NCBI GenBank assembly: GCA_016292255.1
Contig: JAEEZZ010000039.1
Span: 1-63,527 of the forward strand
Length of the DNA stretch: 63,527 bases
Direction of reading: 5' to 3'
Source of the DNA: Oscillospiraceae bacterium
Lineage (GTDB): Bacteria; Bacillota; Clostridia; Oscillospirales; Oscillospiraceae
Made by a program: the position numbers and the translations under genes. Positions 8,325 through 16,676 of this stretch are shown here, piece after piece (within the stretch, counting starts at the first letter, position 1; every line of letters starts with the position of its first letter). Under the pieces are notes generated by a model. The model was given only the letters and a program-made list of their open reading frames with translations, searched no databases and was not told the DNA's origin.

Positions 8325-9561
8325 CGTCAAGGTGGGCACCCTGGACGTCCACGTTGTGGAGGATATGGTCCTGCGGCTCTACCGCAAGAACACCCCCTTC
8401 ATCTTCATGAGTCTGCTGTGGCCGGACTACAACATGGAGGGCAAGCACCTCCCGAATGAGATCCAGGCGCAGATCCGCCGCTTTTCCAGAGATTTCTTCC
8501 GCAACGGCGTGATGTTTACCCTGAGCAACGGGCATATCATGATGATCGCCACGAAGAAATCCAATCCGGACTATGAGGAGTGGATGCAGACCATCCTCAA
8601 GGAGTTCCGGGTGCAGTATGAAAAATTGCGATTCCCGTTCAAGCTGGTGTACGGCGAGTCGGTTCGGGAGATCAGCCAGAAGAGCGAGTACGCCGAGCTG
8701 ATCGACAGCATCCACGCCGTCATGGCGCTGAACACCATCCACCGGCTGAACAACGACGATATCGAGCGCTTCAGCCAGCGGGAGTACATCCTGGAGCAGC
8801 TGAAGGACATCTACCTCAAGCATGACCTGGACGATCCCCGGGTGCTGGCCTATTTCCAGCCTGTGTATGATTGCAAGACGGGCTCCATCAATTCCGCAGA
8901 GGCGCTGATGCGGCTCAAGCTGGACAAGACCGGCATCATCTTCCCGGATTCGTTCATCTTCCTGGCAGAGAACCGGGGCTATATCCATGTGCTGACGGAG
9001 ATCATCCTCCACAAAACCTGTCAAGCCATCCGCAATCTGACGGAGGAGGGCTACGCCATCCGGCGGATCAGCGTCAATATGTCCGCGCTGGAGCTGCGGG
9101 CGGATGATTTCTGCAACGACATCGAGCGGGTCATCCACGACGTGGGGATCCCCTTCGAGAAGGTCGCCGTTGAGCTGACGGAATCCCACACCGAATCCGA
9201 TTTCATGATCATGAAGGAAAAGATCGAGAAGCTGAACCACCAGGGGATCAAGTTCTATCTGGACGATTTCGGCACCGGCTATTCCAACATGGAGCGTATC
9301 ATGGAGCTGCCCTTCGATATCATCAAGTTTGACCGCACCATGCTGATGGCCTGCGACAAAGACAAGCGCTCCGTGAAAATGGTCAACAGTCTGGCGAATA
9401 TGTTCCTGGATATGTCATACTCTGTACTCTATGAGGGCGTAGAGAGCGACGGGGACGAAGCCCTCTGCAAGGGAATGTCCGCCACCTATCTGCAGGGCTA
9501 CAAGTATTCCCGGCCCATTCCCATCGACCGGCTGAAGGAATTCCTGCCCAAGGCCGTCTGA
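8257..9561 (+). CDS. EAL-domain c-di-GMP phosphodiesterase half of the frameshifted gene
   Basis: This frame runs open from before 8242 to 9561. It would need a TTG start at 8257 without any ribosome site, so it is best read as the continuation of the 7647 gene. It holds the last membrane helix, a degenerate GGDEF-like region (about residues 25-185, no GGDEF motif) and a complete EAL domain. Visible catalytic motifs are EAL (E215), SVNMS, ELTES, DDFGTGYS, IKFD, EGVE and the final LQGY. It should hydrolyse c-di-GMP to pGpG if the full protein is made. A hairpin at 9580-9611 follows. Confidence 0.85.
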   Translation: MTTLTFTLPAIAMLYIMHSNPYNVKVGTLDVHVVEDMVLRLYRKNTPFIFMSLLWPDYNMEGKHLPNEIQAQIRRFSRDFFRNGVMFTLSNGHIMMIATKKSNPDYEEWMQTILKEFRVQYEKLRFPFKLVYGESVREISQKSEYAELIDSIHAVMALNTIHRLNNDDIERFSQREYILEQLKDIYLKHDLDDPRVLAYFQPVYDCKTGSINSAEALMRLKLDKTGIIFPDSFIFLAENRGYIHVLTEIILHKTCQAIRNLTEEGYAIRRISVNMSALELRADDFCNDIERVIHDVGIPFEKVAVELTESHTESDFMIMKEKIEKLNHQGIKFYLDDFGTGYSNMERIMELPFDIIKFDRTMLMACDKDKRSVKMVNSLANMFLDMSYSVLYEGVESDGDEALCKGMSATYLQGYKYSRPIPIDRLKEFLPKAV

Positions 9562-9579
9562 CCGTCTGTACTGCTGCTT

Positions 9580-9611
9580 CGCATCCGATCCGGCTTTTCG
9601 GGTCGGGTGCG
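9580..9611 (+). terminator. Stem-loop between EAL and ABC genes
   Basis: CGCATCCGATCC (9580-9591) pairs with GGGTCGGGTGCG (9600-9611) over 12 positions, two of them G-T, around loop GGCTTTTC. It is followed by TCTGCCTGTT, so the T tract is poor. It may be a weak terminator for the EAL gene. Confidence 0.5.
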
Positions 9612-9636
9612 TCTGCCTGTTGATCCAAGGAGGAAC

Positions 9637-10338
9637 ATGGCATATATTGACATCAAAAACGTGACCCGTGTCTATGATACGGGAGACGTAAAGATCAACG
9701 CCCTGAGCGGCGTGGATCTGGAGATCGAGCGGGGAGAGCTGGCGATCATTGTGGGCCCCAGCGGCGCGGGCAAGACCACGCTGTTGAATCTTTTGGGGGG
9801 CATGGATACCGCCAGCTCCGGTTCCATTTACGTAGACGACCGGCAGCTGGTAGGGCTGCGGGGCCGGGAGCTGACCCGCTTCCGCCGCTATGACGTGGGC
9901 TTTGTCTTCCAGTTCTATAACCTGGTGGGCAATCTTACTGCTCTGGAAAACGTGGAGCTGGCCAGCCAGATCTGCCCGGATCCCATGCCCGCGGCTGAGG
10001 CGCTGGAAAAGGTGGGCCTGGCCCATCGGCTGCAAAACTTCCCGGCGCAGCTGTCCGGCGGCGAACAGCAGCGGGTCGCCATCGCCCGCGCCCTTGCCAA
10101 GCGGCCGAAGCTCCTGCTCTGCGATGAGCCCACCGGCGCGCTGGATTACGTCACCGGCAAGGAGGTTTTGCGCCTGCTCCAGGACACCTGCCGCCGGGAC
10201 GGGATGACGACCTTGATTATTACCCATAACTCCGCGCTGATGCCCATGGGAGACCGGGTCATCCGGCTCCGCAGCGGGCGCGTGCTGGAAAGCTGGATCA
10301 ACAGAAGCCCTGTGGATGTGGAAAGGATCGAGTGGTAG
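9637..10338 (+). CDS. ABC transporter ATP-binding protein (LolD/MacB type)
   Basis: This 233-residue ATPase has Walker [10 protein letters not shown], signature LSGGEQQR, Walker [13 protein letters not shown] and the switch His (IITHN). It belongs to the FtsE/LolD/MacB group that powers FtsX-like permeases rather than classical importers. I chose the ATG at 9637 because AAGGAGG sits 6-7 bp before it; an upstream in-frame codon at 9607 has no ribosome site. Its stop overlaps the start of the permease at 10332/10338, so the two are translationally coupled and form one transporter. Confidence 0.92.
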   Translation: MAYIDIKNVTRVYDTGDVKINALSGVDLEIERGELAIIVGPSGAGKTTLLNLLGGMDTASSGSIYVDDRQLVGLRGRELTRFRRYDVGFVFQFYNLVGNLTALENVELASQICPDPMPAAEALEKVGLAHRLQNFPAQLSGGEQQRVAIARALAKRPKLLLCDEPTGALDYVTGKEVLRLLQDTCRRDGMTTLIITHNSALMPMGDRVIRLRSGRVLESWINRSPVDVERIEW

Positions 10339-13300
10339 TGAACAAAAGCCTGCGTACAGAGCTTGCCAGGGAGATCCGGGCGTCGAAGTCCCGCTTCGTT
10401 TCCATTCTGACGATGGTTGCCCTGGGCGTGATGTTCCTGGTGGGACTCCGCTCCGCCGCGCCGGATATGCGCTTCACCGCGGACAGCTACTTCGATCAGC
10501 ACCGGTTTTTTGACCTGCAGATCTACTCCACTCTGGGCTTCGGCCCCACGGACGTGGAGGCGCTTGCCGCGCTGGAAGGCGTGGAGGCCTGCGTCGGCGC
10601 CCAGTCTTTGGACGGGACGCTGCGCTATCGAAATACAGAAAAGGTGATCAAGCTCCACAGCTTGACCACCGATTTTAATGTTCCCGAGCTGGTGCGGGGC
10701 CGGCTGCCGGAGACTGCCTCCGAATGCGTGGCGGACGCCCTGCTGTGCGACGCCCTATCCATCGAGCCCGGGGCCTCGGTCAGCATCAGCGCCTCGCCGG
10801 AGGAGGCCCTGTCCGACGATTCGTTCACCGTGGTGGGGATCGTGGAAAGCCCGCTCTATATCTCCCTGGATCGGGGCAACTCCTCCCTGGGAGACGGCTC
10901 TGTGGCGGGCTTCGTGCTGCTGCCCGAGGCGGCCTTCGCCCTGGATTATTCCACCGTGGTCTATCTCCGGGCCGACGGAGCCGCGGCGCTGGACGCCTAC
11001 AGCAGCGAGTACAAGGATCGGATCCGGGCGCTGACTGACGCGGCGGAGCCTCTCACGGAGCGGCTGGCCGCAGAGCGCTATGTGTTCCTGCAAGTCGACG
11101 GGGCGGAGCAGCTTTCCAAGGGGGAAGCTGAGCTGGCCGACGCCCGGCGGGACGCGGATCTACAGCTGGCCGAGGCCTCCCGGGAGCTGCAAGCGGGCCG
11201 CGCCGCGCTGGATGACGGATGGGCGGAGCTGGCCCGGGGAAGGGAGGAGCTCCGGCAGGCAACCCAGGAGGGCCGTCAGGCGCTGGACGAGGCCCGGGAG
11301 GAGCTGAACGCCGGACGGAAGAAGCTCCGGGCCGCGGAGCTGCAGCTGCCTATTGCCCAGGGCTTTGTCACCATGAGCCGGGAGCTGTACCGTTCCAATC
11401 TTGCAGCCGCCCGGGACACGGTTTCCCAGGCGGAGGCCCAGGTGGCCCGGCAGCAGGCGTCCCTTGCCCGGGCCCAGGCCCAGGCGGAGCAGGCGCACCG
11501 GGAGCTGGACGAGATCCGGGAGGGACTGCGGCAGAATCTGATCGCTGCCCTGAGCGGGGGAGAGCAGGATCCGGCCTATACCGCCGAGGCGCTGACGGCT
11601 GCCCTGGCCAACGCCGCGCTGGAGGACGCTTTGGTGGAGGCCGCCCAGCACAGTCTGGAAGCGGCCCAGCAGGAGCTGTATGACAGCAGGGCCAAGCTGG
11701 AGCAGACCCGCAGCGACGGAGAGCGGCAGATCGCCCAAGCTTCCGCCCAGCTGGCTGCGGGAGAGGCCGCCGTCGAGGAAGGCCGCCGCGAGCTGGACGC
11801 CGGAGCGGAAGCCCTTGCCGCCGCCCAGCAGGATTACGATACCCAGGTCGCCGCAGGCGAACAGCACCTGCAGGAGGCGGAGGCGGAGCTCCAACGCAGG
11901 GAGGAGGAATACGCTGCCGGCGTCACGGCGCTGGAGGAAGCGAAAACGGAGGCGGAAACGGCGCTGGCAGAGGGCAGGGAAGCCCTGGACCGCGCTGCCC
12001 GGCGGCTGGAAGACCTGGCCCCCGCTGAAACCTACGTGCTGGACCGGGGCAGCAACTACGGCTTCGTGAGCTACGATCAGAACGCCCAGCGTATGACGAA
12101 CCTGGCCCGGATGTTCCCCGTGATCTTCTATCTGGTGGCGGCCCTGGTCTGCCTCACCACCATGACTCGCATGGTGGAGGAGGAGCGGACCCAGATCGGT
12201 GCGATCAAGGCCATGGGCTACGGCACCTGGAGCATCGCCGCTAAGTATCTGATCTACGGCGCTCTGGCTGCGCTGATCGGCTCTGTCCTTGGCGCGGCCA
12301 TCGGAACGGTGCTGTTCCCCTGGATCATCTTCAGCTCCTACGACATCATGTACGATCTGCCGCAGCTGACCCTTTTGGTCAACTGGCCTCTGTGCCTTGC
12401 GGCTGCCGCCGTGGGCCTGTCGGTGACGGTAGGGGCGACCCTGTGGGCCATGCTGTCCACAGCCCGCCAGACCCCTGCCGCCCTGCTGCGGCCCCGGGCC
12501 CCCAGACCCGGCAAGCGGATCCTCTTGGAACGGATCAAGCCCCTGTGGAAGCGTATGAGCTTCTCTATGAAGGTCTCCGCCCGCAACCTGTTCCGATTCA
12601 AAAAACGGCTGATCATGACCGTGATCGGCGTGACGGGCTGCACGGCTCTGCTCATCGCCGGTCTGGGTCTGCATACCAGCATCTTCAATATTCTCGACGT
12701 GCAGTTTTTCGATCTCTACCGCTATGACGTCCTGCTGACCGTGGACACCGACACCCCCGGCGTCGGGGAGCGGGTGGAGGCGTTTTTGGAAAGCCGGGGG
12801 GAGACTGCCTCCTGGGCCGGGGTCTATAACCGCTCTGTGCGCTTCTCCGCCAACGGGAAGACCGTGGAGGGCTACGTCATGGTGCCCGCCGATCCCGCCG
12901 CACTGGGAGAGCAGATCCTCCTGCGGGACATGGACACCAAGCAGCCCGTGGAGGTTCCGGCGGAGGGCGCTTTGATCGACCTGAAGCTGGCGGAGCTTCT
13001 GGAGCTTTCCCCCGGGGACACGGTGCAGGCGGACGTGGGCCGTATGCTCTCCCTGCGGGTGGATTCCCTCCGGGAGCACTACGTCTATCACTACGCGATC
13101 CTCTCTACTGCAGCCTATACGGCTCTGACCGGGGAGACCCCCAGTCCCAACGAGTATCTGATCCGGCTGGATCAAAACGACGACGCTTCGGTCTCCGCCT
13201 TTTGCAAGGCCCTTATGGGCATCGAGGGCGTCCGCAGCGCCCAGAATAAGGCCGCCATGGCCCGGAGCTTCCGGAACACCATGAACGCGGTGGACGCCGC

Positions 13301-13691
13301 TGTGACGGTGATCTTCCTGTCTGCGGCGGCCCTGGCCTTTGTGGTGCTCTACAATCTGACCAATATCAACGTCACCGAGCGGATCCGGGAGCTGGCCACC
13401 CTCAAGGTGCTGGGCTTCTACGACCCGGAGCTTGCCATGTACGTCTACCGGGAGAATATCGTGCTGACCCTTGCAGGCATCATCCTGGGCCAGTTCTTCG
13501 GCAAGTACCTGCTGGCCTTTTTGATCCGCACCGTGGAGATGGACATCGTCATGTTCGGCCGCGACCCCCATCTGCAAAACTATCTGCTGTCCGTGGTGCT
13601 GAGTCTCTTCTTCGCGGCGCTGGTCAATTACAGAATGTTCTTCCGCATCCGGAAGATCGACATGGTGCAGGCGCTGAAATCCGTGGAATAG
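10332..13691 (+). CDS. FtsX-like ABC permease with long extracytoplasmic coiled coil
   Basis: The product has 1119 residues from GTG 10332, or 1117 from GTG 10338; both overlap the ATPase stop. TM1 is near residues 18-38, followed by a MacB-like extracellular domain. Residues about 255-570 are an Ala/Glu/Arg/Leu-rich coiled coil with repeated ELA-R and A--EL heptads. Two FtsX blocks follow: TM helices near 595-715, then 755-785 and 995-1110. This architecture fits mechanotransmission ABC systems, which move an extracellular domain instead of transporting through the membrane. The substrate or partner (peptide, lipid or wall hydrolase) cannot be told from the sequence. Confidence 0.88.
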   Translation: MVVNKSLRTELAREIRASKSRFVSILTMVALGVMFLVGLRSAAPDMRFTADSYFDQHRFFDLQIYSTLGFGPTDVEALAALEGVEACVGAQSLDGTLRYRNTEKVIKLHSLTTDFNVPELVRGRLPETASECVADALLCDALSIEPGASVSISASPEEALSDDSFTVVGIVESPLYISLDRGNSSLGDGSVAGFVLLPEAAFALDYSTVVYLRADGAAALDAYSSEYKDRIRALTDAAEPLTERLAAERYVFLQVDGAEQLSKGEAELADARRDADLQLAEASRELQAGRAALDDGWAELARGREELRQATQEGRQALDEAREELNAGRKKLRAAELQLPIAQGFVTMSRELYRSNLAAARDTVSQAEAQVARQQASLARAQAQAEQAHRELDEIREGLRQNLIAALSGGEQDPAYTAEALTAALANAALEDALVEAAQHSLEAAQQELYDSRAKLEQTRSDGERQIAQASAQLAAGEAAVEEGRRELDAGAEALAAAQQDYDTQVAAGEQHLQEAEAELQRREEEYAAGVTALEEAKTEAETALAEGREALDRAARRLEDLAPAETYVLDRGSNYGFVSYDQNAQRMTNLARMFPVIFYLVAALVCLTTMTRMVEEERTQIGAIKAMGYGTWSIAAKYLIYGALAALIGSVLGAAIGTVLFPWIIFSSYDIMYDLPQLTLLVNWPLCLAAAAVGLSVTVGATLWAMLSTARQTPAALLRPRAPRPGKRILLERIKPLWKRMSFSMKVSARNLFRFKKRLIMTVIGVTGCTALLIAGLGLHTSIFNILDVQFFDLYRYDVLLTVDTDTPGVGERVEAFLESRGETASWAGVYNRSVRFSANGKTVEGYVMVPADPAALGEQILLRDMDTKQPVEVPAEGALIDLKLAELLELSPGDTVQADVGRMLSLRVDSLREHYVYHYAILSTAAYTALTGETPSPNEYLIRLDQNDDASVSAFCKALMGIEGVRSAQNKAAMARSFRNTMNAVDAAVTVIFLSAAALAFVVLYNLTNINVTERIRELATLKVLGFYDPELAMYVYRENIVLTLAGIILGQFFGKYLLAFLIRTVEMDIVMFGRDPHLQNYLLSVVLSLFFAALVNYRMFFRIRKIDMVQALKSVE

Positions 13692-13746
13692 CGGACAGCT
13701 CCGTAATAACGCAGCAATCGAAACCCACAGAAAAGGATTGATCCCC

Positions 13747-14553
13747 ATGCAGAACAAAACCATCAAAGAGGATTTTCATATGCACTGCCGCTTTTCTACG
13801 GACTCCCATGCCAGTCCGGCGGCCATGTGCGAGGCGGCCTATGCCAAAGGCCTCACCGCGATCTGCTTCACCGACCACCAGGATCTGGGCTTTGACGATC
13901 CCAACTGGTTTCGCTTTGACCCCGAGGCCTATTTCCGGGAGCTGGAGCCCCTCAAGCGTGCCTGGGCCGGACGGCTGGAGGTGCATATCGGCGTGGAGCT
14001 GGGGCTGATCCCCGACGATCCGCGGCTTGCCCGGGAGGCCGAGGCCCTGGTGCGGGACTACCCCTGGGAGTACGTCATCGGCTCCACCCATCAGATCCCG
14101 GTGGAGATCGACGGCTGCCGCTGTCTGGTAGACCCGGCCAGCCCTGGGGAGGCCTGCCGATCCTGGTATCATTTTGCCTCCGTAACGGAGCTCATGTCCG
14201 TCTACTATGAGACGGTGCTCAAAAATCTGGAGCAGTTTACACTGTATGACACCCTGGGCCACCTGGACTATATGCTCCGCTACGCGCCCAAGGAGCTGGC
14301 CCCGGATCGCTTTGAGGATCACGCGGCCCAGATCGACCGGATTCTGCAGACCGCCATCCGCAAGGGCGTCGCGCTGGAGGTCAACACCGGCGGCCTGTAT
14401 AAGGGTACGGGGAAGACCAACCCCGAGGACAGGATCATTCGCCGCTACCTGGCCCTGGGGGGCAAAATGCTCCGCTACGGCGCGGACGCCCACCGTCCCG
14501 AGCACGTGGGCTTCGGCTTCGACGCCCTGCCGGAATACGACCTGCAGAAATAA
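13747..14553 (+). CDS. PHP-domain histidinol-phosphatase (HisJ family)
   Basis: The 268-residue protein opens with the PHP metal-binding motif DFHMHCRFS and continues with FTDH, GVELG, GSTHQ, GHLDY and a C-terminal GADAH. These are the ligands of the trinuclear metal site of HisK/HisJ-type phosphatases. The family includes histidinol-phosphate phosphatase of histidine synthesis, but no other his gene is nearby, so the true substrate may be another phosphoester. The ATG at 13747 is preceded by AAAAGGA at a good distance. It lies 55 bp after the ABC permease with no terminator and may be co-transcribed. Confidence 0.85.
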   Translation: MQNKTIKEDFHMHCRFSTDSHASPAAMCEAAYAKGLTAICFTDHQDLGFDDPNWFRFDPEAYFRELEPLKRAWAGRLEVHIGVELGLIPDDPRLAREAEALVRDYPWEYVIGSTHQIPVEIDGCRCLVDPASPGEACRSWYHFASVTELMSVYYETVLKNLEQFTLYDTLGHLDYMLRYAPKELAPDRFEDHAAQIDRILQTAIRKGVALEVNTGGLYKGTGKTNPEDRIIRRYLALGGKMLRYGADAHRPEHVGFGFDALPEYDLQK

Positions 14554-14562
14554 ATCTGTAGC

Positions 14563-14579
14563 GCCGGCAATCTGCCGGC
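14563..14579. repeat. Short intergenic palindrome (GCCGGCA arms)
   Basis: GCCGGCA (14563-14569), loop ATC, TGCCGGC (14573-14579), preceded by TGTAGC. It looks like a short relative of the GTAGGG-type elements. Confidence 0.6.
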
Positions 14580-14638
14580 CTTAACCCCACATCCCACAAA
14601 AATGAACGAAAACAGAACACAAACAGGAGGAACACAGA

Positions 14639-15262
14639 ATGCGGATCATCACCATCAGCAGGCAGTTCGGCAGCGGGGGACGGGAGCTGGGCAAGCGCCT
14701 GGCCGACCGTCTGGGCTGGGACTACTACGACAAGGAAATCATCGACACCCTGGCTGCGGAGCACGGGCTGGATCCTGAATACGTAAAGCGGGCCCTGTCC
14801 AACCACGGCTGGCACAACGTCCAGCTCAGCTACCGGAACAGCTTCTCCAATCTGCTGTACCACCCGGGCGCCAGCACCCAGCTGCTCTGCCGGGAGCGGG
14901 AGGTTTTGAAGAGCATCGCCGCGCTGGGGAATGACTGCATCATCATCGGCCGGGACGCGGACGTGATCCTGGAGGACTATCACCCCTTCCGGATCTACGT
15001 GTGCGCCGAGACCCAGGCCCGGCTTGCCCGCTGCATGAAGCACGAAGCCAGCCGCCCCCAGGAGGAGCGGCTGACCGAAAAGCAGATCCTGCGTAATATC
15101 CGTAAAATTGACAAGAACCGTTCCAGCACCCGGGAGATCATCAGCGGCAGGCCCTGCGACGATTGCAGCGCCTTTGAGCTGATCGTCAACACCACAGGCT
15201 GGGAGATCAAAAAGCTGACTGCCGCGGTGGGAGACTTCGCGCTGCAGTGGTTTGAGGGATAG
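14639..15262 (+). CDS. Cytidylate kinase-like protein
   Basis: This 207-residue P-loop-like protein starts MRIITISRQFGSGGRELGKRLAD, the typical opening of the cytidylate-kinase-like family (Pfam Cytidylate_kin2). It then shows WDYYDKEII and a conserved IIGRDAD segment. Members are widespread in Clostridia and are usually annotated from similarity only. True CMP kinase activity is unproven, and housekeeping cmk is normally a separate gene. The ATG at 14639 follows AGGAGGAACACAGA. It is 4 bp upstream of the MATE transporter start, so the two are likely co-transcribed. Confidence 0.85.
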   Translation: MRIITISRQFGSGGRELGKRLADRLGWDYYDKEIIDTLAAEHGLDPEYVKRALSNHGWHNVQLSYRNSFSNLLYHPGASTQLLCREREVLKSIAALGNDCIIIGRDADVILEDYHPFRIYVCAETQARLARCMKHEASRPQEERLTEKQILRNIRKIDKNRSSTREIISGRPCDDCSAFELIVNTTGWEIKKLTAAVGDFALQWFEG

Positions 15263-15266
15263 AGAG

Positions 15267-16631
15267 ATGGAAACAAGCTTATCGAAAAAGGATCTGACCC
15301 AGGGCGTGGTGTGGAAGAAGCTGCTGGTGTTCTTTCTGCCCATTGCTGCCGGTACCTGCATCCAGCAGCTCTATAACGCGGTGGACGGCCTGATCGTGGG
15401 CCGCTTTGTGGGCACCGAGGCCCTTGCTGCCGTGGGCGGCAGCTCAGCCCAGATCATCAATCTGCTCATCGGCTTCTTTGTGGCCATCACCTCCGGGGCC
15501 TCGGTGGTCATCGCCCAGGTCTACGGCGCCAACCGCCAGCGGGACGTCCAGCTGGCCGCGGGGAACGCCATCGCCGTGTTTTCCCTGTTGGGCGTGCTGC
15601 TGATGCTCTTTGGGCTGATCTTTTCCCCCGCCATGCTCCGGCTGCTGAAAACCCCGGCGGACACCCTGGAGGACGCGATCCTCTATCTGCGGATCTACTT
15701 CATCGGCGTCCCCTTTATTCTGATCCTGAACATGGAGTCCAATATGCTTCGCTCCGTGGGGGATTCCGTGAGCCCGTTTTTGTTCATGGTGGTGGGCTGC
15801 GTCACCAATATCCTGCTGGACTGTCTGTTCGTGCTGGTGTTTGAGTGGGGGGTCACCGGTGTGGCCGTGGCCACTGTGGCGGCCCAGATGGTGAATATGG
15901 CCCTGCTCACCAGAAGGCTGATGACCACCAAGGAATCCTACCGGCTGAGCCTGGGGGAGCTGCGGCTAAAGGGCGTCTATCTGAAAAATATGCTCCGGCT
16001 GGGGATCCCGGCGGGGCTGCAGTCCTCCATGTACGCGGTGTCGAATATGATCATCCAGGTGGGTGTGAACTCCCTGGGCACTGTGGTGGTGGCCTCCTGG
16101 GTCATGACCGGCAAGACCGACGGCATCTTTTGGGCCGTCAGCAACGCCCTGGGCGCGGCCATTACCAGCTTTGTGGGGCAGAACCGGGGCGCGGGCCGGG
16201 ACGACCGGGTGAAGCTCTGCGTGAAGCAGGGTATGATCCTCTCCTCCATCATCACCGTGGGCCTGTCCGGGCTGATCATGCTCACCGGCCGTCCGCTGCT
16301 GTTTATCCTCACCAAGGATCAGGCAGTGCGGGACACCACCTGGCTCATGATGGTCTATTTCGTTCCCTATTACTTCACCTGGGTGGTGATCGAAGTCCTC
16401 TCCGGCGTGCTGCGTGGCTACGGCGACGCGGTGCGTCCCGTGGTGATCATCGGCATCGGGATCTGTCTGCTGCGGATCATCTGGATCGCGACCCTCTTTG
16501 CCGAGATCCACACGCTGTTCGTCCTCTGTCTCTGCTATCCCGTCTCCTGGACGCTCACCAGCGGAGCCATGTACGTCTACTACCGCAAGGGCGGCTGGAA
16601 GAACCGGGGCAGCGTGATCGTAGACCGATAA
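15267..16631 (+). CDS. MATE family efflux transporter
   Basis: The 454-residue protein contains about twelve hydrophobic helices and the MATE signature region (LFFLPIAAGTCIQQLYNAVD, then GRFVGTEALAAVG near residue 50). MATE proteins export drugs, metabolites or cations in exchange for Na+ or H+. I take ATG 15267, preceded by GAGGGATAGAG, over the in-frame TTG at 15252. The gene follows the cytidylate-kinase-like gene by 4 bp and ends at a perfect palindrome (16639-16661). Its substrate cannot be predicted. Confidence 0.92.
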   Translation: METSLSKKDLTQGVVWKKLLVFFLPIAAGTCIQQLYNAVDGLIVGRFVGTEALAAVGGSSAQIINLLIGFFVAITSGASVVIAQVYGANRQRDVQLAAGNAIAVFSLLGVLLMLFGLIFSPAMLRLLKTPADTLEDAILYLRIYFIGVPFILILNMESNMLRSVGDSVSPFLFMVVGCVTNILLDCLFVLVFEWGVTGVAVATVAAQMVNMALLTRRLMTTKESYRLSLGELRLKGVYLKNMLRLGIPAGLQSSMYAVSNMIIQVGVNSLGTVVVASWVMTGKTDGIFWAVSNALGAAITSFVGQNRGAGRDDRVKLCVKQGMILSSIITVGLSGLIMLTGRPLLFILTKDQAVRDTTWLMMVYFVPYYFTWVVIEVLSGVLRGYGDAVRPVVIIGIGICLLRIIWIATLFAEIHTLFVLCLCYPVSWTLTSGAMYVYYRKGGWKNRGSVIVDR

Positions 16632-16638
16632 TAAACGC

Positions 16639-16661
16639 AGGGGCGCACAGTGTGCGCCCCT
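16639..16661. repeat. Perfect 23-bp intergenic palindrome
   Basis: AGGGGCGCACA (16639-16649), centre G, TGTGCGCCCCT (16651-16661), then ACAA. The arms relate to those at 24224-24240. It sits between the convergent MATE and UvrA-like genes and could also serve as a bidirectional terminator hairpin, but has no T tract. Confidence 0.7.
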
Positions 16662-16676
16662 ACAAATTTCTGATGC

